Under the pieces are notes generated by a model. The model worked only from the letters and a program-made list of their open reading frames with translations. It had not been told where the DNA came from and ran no database searches. From an uncultured Sphingomonas sp. (lineage in GTDB: Bacteria > Pseudomonadota > Alphaproteobacteria > Sphingomonadales > Sphingomonadaceae): DNA of 64,000 nt. The stretch spans positions 1-64,000 of the forward strand of contig CAJYIX010000005.1 in the NCBI GenBank assembly GCA_913775315.1, given 5' to 3'. The translations under genes were made by a program, and so were the position numbers. Within the stretch, counting starts at the first letter, position 1; each line of letters begins with the position of its first letter. Positions 27,293 through 35,784 of the stretch are shown piece after piece.

Positions 27293-28863
27293 ACGCGATC
27301 AACCAGAGCGGGTGGAAGCCCGAAATGAACACCGCCGACGGCGCGGCCCCTGCCACCAGCACCGGCAACCGCGCGCTGATGCTGGAGGAAGCGCTGATCT
27401 TCGAGATCGGCACGACCGAGACGACCGGCGTCGACCTGCCGGAGGTGCCGAAGGGCGGGAGCCGGCTCGGTTCGCTCGCGCGCGCCAAGCCGATCGGCCT
27501 GCCGGGGCTGTCGGAGCCGGAGACGGTTCGGCACTATACCCGCCTCAGCCGCCAGAACTATGCCATCGACCTGGGCCTCTTCCCGCTCGGCTCGTGCACG
27601 ATGAAGCATAACCCGCGCCTCAACGAGCGGATGGCGCGGTTGCCGGGGTTCGCCGACATCCACCCGCTCCAGCCCGTCGACACGGTGCAGGGCGCGCTGG
27701 GCGTCATCAACGAACTGGCGGTGTGGCTGATCGAGCTGACCGGCATGTACGGCGTCGCGATGAGCCCGAAGGCGGGCGCGCATGGCGAGCTGTGCGGCAT
27801 CCTGTGCATCAAGGCCGCGCTCGAGGCGCGGGGCGAGGGGCATCGCAAGGTCATCCTTGTACCCGAAAGCGCGCACGGGACGAACCCGGCAACCGCGGCG
27901 TTCGCTGGCTTCAGCGTCGAGAACATCCCCGCCACCGACGAGGGGCGGGTGGATACCGAGGCGCTTAAAAGCCGGCTCGGTCCCGACGTCGCGGGCGTGA
28001 TGATCACCAACCCGAACACCTGCGGCCTCTTCGAACGCGATCTTAAGATCATCTCGGATGCCGTTCATGCGGCGGGCGGTTACGTCTATTGCGACGGCGC
28101 CAACTTCAACGCGATCGTCGGCCGCGTGCGGCCCGGCGACCTTGGCGTCGATGCGATGCACATCAACCTGCACAAGACCTTTTCCACGCCGCATGGCGGC
28201 GGCGGGCCAGGCTCGGGGCCGGTGGTGTTGTCGGAGGCACTGGCACCGTTCGGCCCGCTCCCCTTCACTGCGCGCCACGCGGACGGGCATATCCAGCTTG
28301 TCGAGGAGGAGACGGTGGGCGAGGATCATCCGCACAGCTTCGGCCGGATGACCGCGTTCCACGGCCAGATGGGCATGTTCACCCGCGCGCTGACCTATAT
28401 CCTCAGCCACGGTGCGGACGGGTTGGCACAGGTGGCGGGCGACGCGGTGCTCAACGCCAACTACGTGCTGCGCCGGCTGGAGGGTGTGCTCGACGCGCCG
28501 TTCGCCAAGTCCGGGCATTGCATGCACGAGGCGCTGTTCAGCGACGACGGCCTGCCCGCCGGCTTCTCGACGCTCGACATCGCCAAGGGGCTGATCGACG
28601 AGGGCTTCCACCCAATGACGGTCTATTTCCCGCTGGTCGTGCACGGCGCGATGCTGGTGGAGCCGACCGAGACGGAGTCGAAGGCGGCGCTCGACCAGTT
28701 CATCGGTGCGCTGGGTAGCGTGGCCGAGCGGGCGAAGGCGGGCGATGCCAGCCTGAAGGCCGCGCCGCACTACGCCCCGCGCCGACGCCTCGACGAGACG
28801 CAGGCGGCCCGAAAGCCGGTGCTGGTCTGGAAGGAGACGCCGCTGGCCGAGGCGGCGGAGTAA
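27289..28863 (+). CDS. gcvPB: Glycine dehydrogenase (decarboxylating) subunit 2
   Basis: A 524-residue beta-type P subunit carrying the PLP lysine, Lys296 in [18 protein letters not shown]. Other motifs: [37 protein letters not shown], and the C-terminal [12 protein letters not shown]. Last gene of the gcv operon, followed by a strong terminator. The lipoamide dehydrogenase (L protein) is not in the operon, as is usual. Confidence 0.97.
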   Translation: MNAINQSGWKPEMNTADGAAPATSTGNRALMLEEALIFEIGTTETTGVDLPEVPKGGSRLGSLARAKPIGLPGLSEPETVRHYTRLSRQNYAIDLGLFPLGSCTMKHNPRLNERMARLPGFADIHPLQPVDTVQGALGVINELAVWLIELTGMYGVAMSPKAGAHGELCGILCIKAALEARGEGHRKVILVPESAHGTNPATAAFAGFSVENIPATDEGRVDTEALKSRLGPDVAGVMITNPNTCGLFERDLKIISDAVHAAGGYVYCDGANFNAIVGRVRPGDLGVDAMHINLHKTFSTPHGGGGPGSGPVVLSEALAPFGPLPFTARHADGHIQLVEEETVGEDHPHSFGRMTAFHGQMGMFTRALTYILSHGADGLAQVAGDAVLNANYVLRRLEGVLDAPFAKSGHCMHEALFSDDGLPAGFSTLDIAKGLIDEGFHPMTVYFPLVVHGAMLVEPTETESKAALDQFIGALGSVAERAKAGDASLKAAPHYAPRRRLDETQAARKPVLVWKETPLAEAAE

Positions 28864-28867
28864 GAGG

Positions 28868-28901
28868 AAGGGGGGCGGCTCGTCGAAGCCGCCCCTTTTT
28901 T
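28868..28901 (+). terminator. Rho-independent terminator of the gcv operon
   Basis: Nine-bp stem GGGGCGGCT (28872-28880) / AGCCGCCCC (28887-28895), loop of six, then T6. It lies between convergent gcvPB and wrbA. Confidence 0.9.
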
Positions 28902-28902
28902 G

Positions 28903-29505
28903 TCAGCCGAACAGTTTCGCGGCCGTCTCCGCCACGCGCTTGCCTTGATAGCGGGCGCCGTCGAGTTCGACCCCGCTCGGTTGGCGGCTGCCGTCGCCAT
29001 CTGCCAGCGTCGTCGCGCCATAGGGCGAGCCGCCCTTGATCTCGTCCAACCCCATCTGGCCCTGGAAGCCATAGTCCAGACCCACCACGGTCATGCCGAA
29101 GTGCAACAGGTTGGTGATGATCGAGAAAAGCGTCGTCTCCTGCCCGCCATGCTGGCTGGCGGTCGAGGTGAAGGCCGCGCCCACCTTGCCGTTCAGCGCG
29201 CCGCGGAACCATAGGCCACCCGCCTGGTCGAGGAAGCTGGCAAGCTGACTCGACACCCGGCCGAAGCGCGTCGGGCTGCCGACGATGATCGCGTCGTAAT
29301 CGGCGAGCTGCTCAACGCTCTCGATGACGGCGTGCGTGTGGTCGGACTTGAAGCCGGCAGTCTTGACGACCTCCGCCGGGGCAGTCTCGGGGACACGCAG
29401 GATATCGACCTCGGCACCGGCCGAGCGGGCACCGTCGGCAACGGCATCCGCCATCTGCGACAGGTGGCCGTAGGAGGAGTAATAAAGGACCAGAACCTTT
29501 GCCAT
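28903..29505 (-). CDS. wrbA: NAD(P)H:quinone oxidoreductase, WrbA type
   Basis: A 200-residue flavodoxin-like FMN enzyme performing two-electron reduction of quinones, protecting against oxidative cycling. The FMN phosphate loop is [12 protein letters not shown] near the N-terminus. [18 protein letters not shown] and [15 protein letters not shown] are typical WrbA motifs, as is [11 protein letters not shown]. Follows the pirin gene on the same strand with a hairpin-rich 102-base gap. Confidence 0.95.
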   Translation of the reverse strand: MAKVLVLYYSSYGHLSQMADAVADGARSAGAEVDILRVPETAPAEVVKTAGFKSDHTHAVIESVEQLADYDAIIVGSPTRFGRVSSQLASFLDQAGGLWFRGALNGKVGAAFTSTASQHGGQETTLFSIITNLLHFGMTVVGLDYGFQGQMGLDEIKGGSPYGATTLADGDGSRQPSGVELDGARYQGKRVAETAAKLFG

Positions 29506-29530
29506 CGAACGTCTCCTTGAGAATGGGGGT

Positions 29531-29600
29531 GGGAGGAAGGCGGGGGTGTAGGGGAGTACCTTCCTCCCGGGGCGCCCGCCGGGAGGGACGGGCGGGCGCC
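29531..29600. repeat. Two inverted repeats between pirin and wrbA
   Basis: GGGAGGAAGG (29531-29540) pairs with CCTTCCTCCC (29559-29568), and GGCGCCCGCC (29571-29580) pairs with GGCGGGCGCC (29591-29600). Both stems are perfect 10-mers. Without T-tracts they look like transcript 3'-end or processing structures between the two genes. Confidence 0.5.
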
Positions 29601-29607
29601 GAGGGGG

Positions 29608-30306
29608 TTATTCGCTGTCGACCAGGACCAGCTCGGCCTCTTCGATCGCGCGAATCGTGTAGGTTCTGCCGCCGGTCAGGGCCGCGCCGTCGCGCGCGTC
29701 GAACCGCTCGCCATCGACCTCGATCGCGCCCGTGGCGGGGACGAGATAGGCGTGACGGCCTTCACCCACGACATGCTCGGTGCTCTCGCCGGCCTTCAAC
29801 GTTGCACCCATGACGCGGGCGTCGGCGCGGATGGGGAGGGCATCGGTATCCTCGGCAAAGCCGCTCGCCAGCGTGACGAACCGGCCCGAGCGTTCGCCCT
29901 TGGGAAAGGGCTTGGCCCCCCAGCTCGGCGCGCCGCCCTGACGCTTGGGTTCGATCCAGATCTGGAACAACGTCGTCGTCTCGGGCTCGAGGTTGTATTC
30001 GGCGTGGCGCACGCCGGTGCCCGCCGACATCACCTGGACGTCGCCCGCCTGTGTGCGGCCCTGGTTGCCCATCGAGTCCTGGTGCGTGATCGCACCCTTC
30101 CGCACATAGGTGATGATTTCCATGTCGCGGTGCGGATGCGGGGGGAAACCGCTGTTGGCGGCGATCTCGTCGTCGTTCCAGACGCGGATCGCACCCCAGC
30201 CCATGCGGGCCGGATCGTAATAATTGGCGAACGAGAAATGATGCCGCGCGTTGAGCCAGCCATGGTCGGCATGGCCGAGCGAAGCGAAGGGGCGTTTGTC
30301 GATCAT
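29608..30306 (-). CDS. Pirin family protein
   Basis: A 232-residue bicupin. Metal ligands visible in the N-terminal cupin: His57 and His59 (PPHPHRDMEII), His101 and Glu103 (GTGVRHAEYN). Pirins can act as quercetin dioxygenases or redox-linked regulators; which one applies here is unknown. ATG 30306 gives the family-like start MIDKRPFASLGHADHGWL. Upstream in-frame codons to 30387 are not conserved. Confidence 0.92.
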   Translation of the reverse strand: MIDKRPFASLGHADHGWLNARHHFSFANYYDPARMGWGAIRVWNDDEIAANSGFPPHPHRDMEIITYVRKGAITHQDSMGNQGRTQAGDVQVMSAGTGVRHAEYNLEPETTTLFQIWIEPKRQGGAPSWGAKPFPKGERSGRFVTLASGFAEDTDALPIRADARVMGATLKAGESTEHVVGEGRHAYLVPATGAIEVDGERFDARDGAALTGGRTYTIRAIEEAELVLVDSE

Positions 30307-30432
30307 CGGTCGATCTCCTTGGTTGCGTCGGAGATAGGCGATGTGCTTGGCATCGAAAATGGAAACGAGGGAAACGGATCGTTTCACCTATTCGTACGTG
30401 ATCCGGCCCGCCGCCTCTGTCAGGAAGACCCC

Positions 30433-30858
30433 ATGGCCCGCATCGTCATCACCCGCGCCATCGCGATCGATAGCGACGAGATCGACGAGCGCTTCACGCG
30501 CGCGGGCGGCCCCGGCGGGCAGCACGTCAACACGACTGACAGCGCGGTGCAGCTTCGCTTCGACGTGGGTGCCAGTCCCAACCTGCCCGACCGGGTCAAG
30601 GCGCGACTGGCGATGCTGGCGGGCAGCCGGATGACGGAAGGCGGCATGCTGATCCTGCGCGCCGACGCCGCGCGGTCGCAGGAGATGAACCGGCGAGAGG
30701 CGCGCGAGCGGCTGATCGCTTTGATCCGCGAGGCGACGATCGTGCCCAAGGCGCGCCGCCCGACCAAGCCCACGCGCGCGTCCCAGACCCGGCGGGTCGA
30801 TGCCAAGGCGCGGCGCGGCGCGATCAAAAGCGGGCGGGGCAGGTTCAATCCCGACTGA
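30433..30858 (+). CDS. arfB: Alternative ribosome-rescue factor ArfB (peptidyl-tRNA hydrolase)
   Basis: A 141-residue protein with the catalytic GGQ (28-30) in TRAGGPGGQHVNTTDSAV and a basic C-terminal tail (KARRPTKPTRASQTRR...GRGRFNPD) that enters the empty mRNA channel. It hydrolyses peptidyl-tRNA on stalled, non-stop ribosomes. The ATG 30433 start gives the standard length. Divergent from pirin. Confidence 0.95.
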   Translation: MARIVITRAIAIDSDEIDERFTRAGGPGGQHVNTTDSAVQLRFDVGASPNLPDRVKARLAMLAGSRMTEGGMLILRADAARSQEMNRREARERLIALIREATIVPKARRPTKPTRASQTRRVDAKARRGAIKSGRGRFNPD

Positions 30859-30872
30859 TGCACTTGGTGATT

Positions 30873-30891
30873 GCAGAAACTGCAATCGCGA
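30873..30891. promoter_or_regulatory. Perfect palindrome, possible operator (GATTGCAG-AAA-CTGCAATC)
   Basis: An 8-bp perfect inverted repeat with a 3-base spacer, just after arfB. Further TGCA-containing words (GCACTTGCAG, GATGCACTGCAC) follow within 50 bases. It looks like a protein-binding site; the regulator is unknown. It could also form a small RNA hairpin. Confidence 0.45.
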
Positions 30892-30972
30892 TGTTAGCGT
30901 TCGCACTTGCAGCATGGCCTGATGCACTGCACAAAGAGCGTGCCTTTCAGGCATCCTCTCCTAAAACTTTTC

Positions 30973-31008
30973 GGGCCGGTCTCCTCGTGAGGCTGGCCTT
31001 TCTTTTTT
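30973..31008 (+). terminator. Rho-independent terminator after arfB / end of possible small RNA
   Basis: GGCCGGTCTC pairs with GAGGCTGGCC (two wobbles), loop CTCGT, followed by TTTCTTTTTT. It is 115 bases after the arfB stop, further than usual, leaving room for an independent short transcript. Confidence 0.8.
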
Positions 31009-31080
31009 CGCGCGAGGGTGCGGCAATGAAAAGCGCGCCGTGCGGCGAGGCCCGGCGCGCTCGAAATCATCAGGCTTTGG

Positions 31081-31794
31081 TCAGCTCACCCGTTCGGTAT
31101 GCAGGGCCTCGAACCCTTCGATCGACAGCGCCAAGATGCGCTCCGCCACCGCTTCGGGCGGCTTGACGCTGGCGGGGTCCTCGCCCGGATAGGCGCGGGC
31201 GCGCATCTTCGTCCGCGTCGCGCCGGGATCGACGATCGCGGTGCGTACCCTGGTGATGTTCTTCATCTCCTCGCCGTACGCAGACAGGAGCGTTTCGAAC
31301 GCCGCCTTCGACGCGCCGTACGCGCCCCAATAGGCACGCGGGGTACGTCCGACGCTGGAGGTGACGCCGATCACCCGCGCACCGTCGCTGCGGCGCAGCA
31401 GCGGGTCGAACGACGCGATCAGCGCGGCCTGTGCGCTGACATTGAGCGTCAGGACCTTGGCCAGTTCCTTCATATCGATCGCCGGCACCGCGGCCAGCGA
31501 CCCCAGCATCGCGGCGTTGAGGACCATGATGTCCAGCGCCTGCCACCGCTCCGACACCGCGGTGGCAAGCTTGGCGACACCGTCGGTCTCAGTCAGGTCG
31601 AGCGGCGCGATCGTCGCCGATCCGCCCCCGGCATAGATCGCGTCCTCGACCTCCTCCAGCCCGCCCGCGGTGCGCGCAGTCAGGACGACATGCGCGCCCG
31701 CGTGGCCGAGCGCGATCGCAGTCGCTGCGCCGATCCCGCGCGACGCGCCGGTGACGAGCGCAAGCTTTCCGGCAAGCGGGCTATGGGTCATCAT
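31081..31794 (-). CDS. SDR family NAD(P)-dependent oxidoreductase
   Basis: A 237-residue short-chain dehydrogenase. Cofactor motif TGASRGIG (15-22), the NAAM variant of NNAG, and catalytic YxxxK as Tyr159-Lys163 in GAYGASKAA, with the Ser region VTSSVG before it. It is 16 bases downstream of purF and likely co-transcribed with it. Substrate cannot be predicted. Confidence 0.93.
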   Translation of the reverse strand: MMTHSPLAGKLALVTGASRGIGAATAIALGHAGAHVVLTARTAGGLEEVEDAIYAGGGSATIAPLDLTETDGVAKLATAVSERWQALDIMVLNAAMLGSLAAVPAIDMKELAKVLTLNVSAQAALIASFDPLLRRSDGARVIGVTSSVGRTPRAYWGAYGASKAAFETLLSAYGEEMKNITRVRTAIVDPGATRTKMRARAYPGEDPASVKPPEAVAERILALSIEGFEALHTERVS

Positions 31795-31810
31795 TCTTCC
31801 TTCTGGTTGG

Positions 31811-33268
31811 TCAGCCGACGCGCTCTTCGAGCATCGAGAATTGCTCGACCGTGCCGAGTTCGTCCTGATCGGTCAGGCTGGTCGGATAATCGCCGGTGAA
31901 GCAGGCGTCGCAGTGGCTCGGCCGGATGTCGGCGCGCTTTGCCTCGCCAAGCGCCTTGTAAAGGCCGTCGATCGACACGAACGCCAGGCTGTCGGCGTGG
32001 ATGAAGTCGGTCATGCCGCCCACGTCCATCTTTGCGGCGAGCAGCTTGGCGCGCTCCGGCGTGTCGACGCCGTAGAAGCAGCTGTGGCGCGTCGGCGGCG
32101 ATGCGATGCGCATGTGCACCTCGGCCGCGCCCGCTTCTCGCATCATCTGCACGATTTTGAGGCTGGTAGTGCCGCGGACGATCGAATCGTCGATCAGGAC
32201 AACGCGCTTGCCCTGGATCAGCGCCCGGTTGGCGTTGTGCTTGAGCTTGACGCCCAGATGCCGAACCTTGTCGCCCGGCTGGATGAAGGTGCGCCCGACA
32301 TAGTGCGAGCGGATGATGCCGAGCTCGAACGGGATACCCGACTGCTGGGCATAGCCGATCGCGGCAGGAACGCCCGAATCGGGGACGGGGATGACGAGAT
32401 CGGCCTCGACCGGCGCCTCGATCGCGAGTTGCGCGCCGATGTTCTTGCGCACCGAATAGATCGACTGGTCGTCGACGATCGAATCCGGGCGGCTGAAATA
32501 GACATGCTCGAAGATGCACGGGCGCGGCGGCACCGGCTTGAACGGGCGGATCGAGCGGACCTTGCCGTCCTGGACGATAACGAGCTCGCCCGGGTCGACC
32601 GCACGCTCGAACTCGGCGCCCACCACGTCAAGCGCGACGGTTTCGGAGGCGAAGATCACCGTCTCGCCCAGCCGGCCCATGACGAGCGGCCGGATGCCGA
32701 GCGGGTCGCGACAGGCGATCATGCCCTCGGGCGTCATGCAAATGAGCGAGTAGGCGCCCTCGATCCGCTTCAACGCATCGATGAACTTGTCGAGCAGCGA
32801 GCGATAGCTCGACGTCGCGACGAGGTGGATGATGACCTCGGTATCGCTGGTCGACTGGAAGATCGAACCTGAGCGGACAAGGTCGCGCTTCAGCCGCAGC
32901 GCGTTCGAGATATTGCCATTGTGGGCGATCGCAAACCCGCCGCTGGCGAGGTCGGCATAGAGCGGCTGGACGTTGCGCAGCGCCGTCTCGCCCGTCGTCG
33001 AATAGCGGACATGGCCCGCCGCGACGCCGCCCGGCAGCGCACGGATGATCTCGTCGCGGTCGAAATTGCCCGCGACATGGCCCATCGCGCGGTGGGTGTG
33101 GAACTGGGTCCCGTCGAAGGTCGAGATGCCGGCGGCTTCCTGCCCGCGATGCTGGAGCGCGTGAAGGCCGAGCGCGACGAGCGCGGCGGCGCCCTCTGCG
33201 CCCGAAACCCCGAAGATTCCGCACTCCTCGCGCAGGTGGTCGTCGTCGAACGGGTGAGTGGTCAGCAT
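31811..33268 (-). CDS. purF: Amidophosphoribosyltransferase
   Basis: A 485-residue enzyme for the first committed step of purine synthesis. The N-terminal Ntn glutaminase has Cys16 in EECGIFG after a 15-residue leader, GLHALQHRGQEAAG, and GHVRYSTTG. The phosphoribosyltransferase domain carries the PRPP loop VVLIDDSIVRGTT (356-368). ATG 33268 places the nucleophile at the expected position; the in-frame ATG at 33322 gives a non-conserved extension. Divergent from the small gene at 33405. Confidence 0.98.
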   Translation of the reverse strand: MLTTHPFDDDHLREECGIFGVSGAEGAAALVALGLHALQHRGQEAAGISTFDGTQFHTHRAMGHVAGNFDRDEIIRALPGGVAAGHVRYSTTGETALRNVQPLYADLASGGFAIAHNGNISNALRLKRDLVRSGSIFQSTSDTEVIIHLVATSSYRSLLDKFIDALKRIEGAYSLICMTPEGMIACRDPLGIRPLVMGRLGETVIFASETVALDVVGAEFERAVDPGELVIVQDGKVRSIRPFKPVPPRPCIFEHVYFSRPDSIVDDQSIYSVRKNIGAQLAIEAPVEADLVIPVPDSGVPAAIGYAQQSGIPFELGIIRSHYVGRTFIQPGDKVRHLGVKLKHNANRALIQGKRVVLIDDSIVRGTTSLKIVQMMREAGAAEVHMRIASPPTRHSCFYGVDTPERAKLLAAKMDVGGMTDFIHADSLAFVSIDGLYKALGEAKRADIRPSHCDACFTGDYPTSLTDQDELGTVEQFSMLEERVG

Positions 33269-33404
33269 GCGCCCGGAGCTTTCCCTTGGGGGATTCGTTG
33301 CGCGCCATATAGGGGCGCGCATCGCCTTTGTCGCCCCATTGTCACATGCGATACCGGGACCCGCCCCGGCTCGCCTGCGTTCTCAACGGCTAAGGAGACA
33401 GGCA

Positions 33405-33665
33405 ATGGCAGCTAAGAAGGCGGCGGACCACGGCAATTCGGTCAAGGACGACAAGCTCTACGAGGACCTGCGCCGCGACGGCGCCTCGAAGGAAAAGGCC
33501 GCGCGCATCGCCAATGCGAAGGCGACGGGCACGCTCAAGCCTAAGTCGACCGAACTCGAGGATCGCAGCAAGGCCGATCTCTATGCCGAGGCGAAGAAGA
33601 TCGGCATTAAGGGGCGCTCGGCGATGACCAAGGCCGAGCTGGTAAAGGCGATCCGAAGCCATTGA
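33405..33665 (+). CDS. Small basic protein with Rho N-terminal/SAP-like domain
   Basis: An 86-residue Lys-rich protein. N-terminal half contains DDKLYEDLRRDGASKEKAARIANA, a motif seen in small proteins of unknown function. The C-terminal half (RSKADLYAEAKKIGIKGRSAMTKAELVKAIR) matches the Rho termination factor N-terminal helical fold, which binds nucleic acid. ATG 33405 follows TAAGGAGA. Probably a DNA/RNA-associated stress protein; this is inference from fold. Confidence 0.8.
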   Translation: MAAKKAADHGNSVKDDKLYEDLRRDGASKEKAARIANAKATGTLKPKSTELEDRSKADLYAEAKKIGIKGRSAMTKAELVKAIRSH

Positions 33666-33708
33666 TATGGCGCGACCTTCGCGGCACCGTGCCGGCCGGA
33701 GGTAAGCG

Positions 33709-34431
33709 ATGGCGTGGTTGATGCTGGCACAGGCGATCGTCGCGGCAAGCGGGCCGGTGGTGATCGAGAGCAAGGAGCAGGCAAGGGCGATGGCGGCGCT
33801 ACCGCAGTCGCTGGCTGACGAATTGCTGGCGCCGGGTCATCCGCCTGTCGATGACGCTCAGGTCGATCGCTGGACGGGAATGCCCCCGCCGCCGCCAGGT
33901 TCGCCACCGCAGTTTCGCGTCCAATTGCAGACGCGTCCTGAACCCGCCGAACCCGGTTTCTGCAAACGCACGGCGATCGACTTGATCGTCCTTAACCCCG
34001 GTCCGGCGGCGACTAGTCGAATTGCGGATACACGCGTCCTGTATCGTCTTGGCGCTCGCTGCGCGGTTGGTCGAAATGCGTATGGAGAGTACAGCGACAC
34101 GATTGCTCGCGATGCGATCCGTGCGCTTGACGCCCTTCAGAAGCGGCGACGGATCGACGTTTCGGTGATGTTTGACGACAGGATGCCTGAAAGCGTCGAT
34201 GGCGACCGATATCCGGATGGCGTGGCCGCATTGCGCGCAGTGCCGCTTCGCGAGGTGAGTTGGGCTGGGCCTGCAAGTCGAGCGCGATTTTCTAACGCGA
34301 TGACGGCCGCTGCCGATGACTCGATCCAGATCGGCTTCTACGCCAGCGGTTCGTGGAGCGGAGTTGTTACGATCCGGAACTCGCGGATCATTCGGGTCGC
34401 GTTGAGCCGTAGTATCCCGCCGCCCTTCTGA
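33709..34431 (+). CDS. Unknown secreted protein
   Basis: A 240-residue protein I do not recognise. There is a short hydrophobic N-terminus (MAWLMLAQAIVAASG) that may be a signal peptide, a Pro-rich patch (MPPPPPGSPPQF), and two cysteines (GFCKRTA, GARCAVG). Start ATG 33709 has a good GGAGG site. By eye, base use is less GC-rich than its neighbours, with more T and A in third positions toward the end, so it may be a later acquisition. Confidence 0.6.
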   Translation: MAWLMLAQAIVAASGPVVIESKEQARAMAALPQSLADELLAPGHPPVDDAQVDRWTGMPPPPPGSPPQFRVQLQTRPEPAEPGFCKRTAIDLIVLNPGPAATSRIADTRVLYRLGARCAVGRNAYGEYSDTIARDAIRALDALQKRRRIDVSVMFDDRMPESVDGDRYPDGVAALRAVPLREVSWAGPASRARFSNAMTAAADDSIQIGFYASGSWSGVVTIRNSRIIRVALSRSIPPPF

Positions 34432-34467
34432 CTTTCGCACCTCGCCGCGCGCGGCTATCGCATCCCA

Positions 34468-34830
34468 ATGCCCGACCCCCGCGAAACCGGCCTAACCTTC
34501 GATCCGAAATACGACGCCGCCGGCCTCGTCACCGCGGTCGTGACCGATGCTGCCACCGGTGAGGTGCTGATGCTCGCGCACATGAATGCAGAGGCGCTGG
34601 CGGCGACGCTGGCGAGCCGGGAGGCGACCTTCTGGTCGCGCAGCCGCGGCAAGCTCTGGAAGAAGGGCGAGACGTCCGGCCATGTGCTGACGGTCCGCGA
34701 TATCCGCATCGATTGCGATCAGGACGCCTTGTGGCTGATCTGCGAGCCGGCCGGTCCCGCCTGCCACACCGGCGCGCGCAGCTGCTTCTATCGCCGCGTG
34801 ACCGAAAATGGTCTCGAAGCGGTCGATTAG
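34468..34830 (+). CDS. hisI: Phosphoribosyl-AMP cyclohydrolase
   Basis: A 120-residue enzyme for the third step of histidine synthesis. Typical blocks: [34 protein letters not shown], the metal-binding IDCDQDALW, and [11 protein letters not shown] with the conserved cysteines. It is the stand-alone HisI form, without a HisE domain. Its 3' end overlaps the start of the lipoprotein gene by 23 bases. Confidence 0.97.
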   Translation: MPDPRETGLTFDPKYDAAGLVTAVVTDAATGEVLMLAHMNAEALAATLASREATFWSRSRGKLWKKGETSGHVLTVRDIRIDCDQDALWLICEPAGPACHTGARSCFYRRVTENGLEAVD

Positions 34831-35308
34831 CCTGATCGCCGCGCTCCTGCTCGCAGGATGCGGGCAGGGGGCGCCGGAGGCGGGCAACGCCGTGTCGCTG
34901 GAGGCGGCGGCGCGGGCGCGGGGGCTGATCGTTGATCCCGCCGACGCCCCGCTCACCGGCCTCTATGCGCGTGCGAACGATCGGCTGTGCCTGATCGAAC
35001 AGGGCGGGGCGGCGCGGATCGGCATGGTCAGCGACTATGGCGACGGCCTCGCCTGCGCCGCGACCGGCGTCGCGCGGCGAAGCGGCGAGTCGCTGTCGGT
35101 CGAGCTCGGCGCCGCCGGCGACTGCGCGTTCGAGGCGCAGTTCGACGGCGAGCGCATCGTCTTTCCCGCGAAGCTGCCCGACGGCTGCAAGCGGTTCTGC
35201 GATCCCCGCGCCTCGCTGTCCGCCTTCTCGGTCGAGCGGCTGTCGGCCAGCGAATCCGAAGCCTCGGCGCTGCGCGATCCGCGCGGCAGGTTACTCTGTC
35301 CCAGTTGA
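34808..35308 (+). CDS. Unknown lipoprotein
   Basis: A 166-residue protein with a signal peptide and lipobox LLLAGC. Mature region has four cysteines ([32 protein letters not shown]), suggesting disulphides. Family not recognised. It starts inside hisI (23-base overlap) and its stop lies inside the LiuR-type palindrome. Confidence 0.72.
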   Translation: MVSKRSISLIAALLLAGCGQGAPEAGNAVSLEAAARARGLIVDPADAPLTGLYARANDRLCLIEQGGAARIGMVSDYGDGLACAATGVARRSGESLSVELGAAGDCAFEAQFDGERIVFPAKLPDGCKRFCDPRASLSAFSVERLSASESEASALRDPRGRLLCPS

Positions 35309-35319
35309 CGTTTACGTCA
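35306..35319. promoter_or_regulatory. Palindromic operator TGACGT-TT-ACGTCA before the MerR/LiuR gene
   Basis: A perfect 14-base palindrome 21 bases before the MerR-type start. It coincides with a TTGACG -35-like hexamer and fits the TTGACGTTTACG(T)-type sites known for LiuR-family regulators. Probably the autoregulatory and operon operator. Confidence 0.65.
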
Positions 35320-35339
35320 GGGGAAGGTATTTCGGCGAC

Positions 35340-35774
35340 ATGCTCAGCACCGTCGCCACCCATGAGGCGCTTGCGCCGATCGAGCCGCGGCACGACCGCG
35401 ACGCCTTCAGCATCTCGGACCTGTGCGCCGAGTTCGGCGTCACGCCCCGCGCGCTCCGCTTCTACGAGGACGAAGGGCTGATCGGCCCCGAGCGGCGCGG
35501 GTTGCAGCGCATCTATTCCCACCGCGACCGTGCGCGGCTCGCCTGGATCCTGCGCGGCAAGCGCGTCGGCTTCAGCCTGTCGGACATTCGCGAGATGATC
35601 GACCTTTATGACATCGGCGACGGCCGCCGCGCCCAGCGGCAGGTGACGATCGAGAAATGCCGCGCGCGCATCGACCTGCTCGAGGCGCAGAAGCGCGATA
35701 TCGACGCCGCCATCACCGAGCTCAACGAATTCCTCGCCGTCGTCGAGTCGGCGAGCGACAACAAGCACGCCTGA
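35340..35774 (+). CDS. MerR family regulator, LiuR-like
   Basis: A 144-residue regulator. The N-terminal winged HTH (about 24-90: FSISDLCAEFGVTPRALRFYEDEGLIGPERRG...RARLAWILRGKRVGFSLSDIREMIDLYD) is followed by a coiled-coil dimerisation helix (RIDLLEAQKRDIDAAITELNEFL). No metal-binding cysteines, so not a metal sensor. LiuR-type members control branched-chain amino acid and fatty acid catabolism. It is 10 bases upstream of the acyl-CoA dehydrogenase gene and preceded by a matching palindrome. Confidence 0.87.
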   Translation: MLSTVATHEALAPIEPRHDRDAFSISDLCAEFGVTPRALRFYEDEGLIGPERRGLQRIYSHRDRARLAWILRGKRVGFSLSDIREMIDLYDIGDGRRAQRQVTIEKCRARIDLLEAQKRDIDAAITELNEFLAVVESASDNKHA

Positions 35775-35784
35775 GAGGAAGCAC

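Noticed and set aside
30858..31166. Plus-strand ORF starting MHLVIAETAIAM
   Set aside because: It crosses a strong terminator and runs into a convergent gene; no family resemblance.
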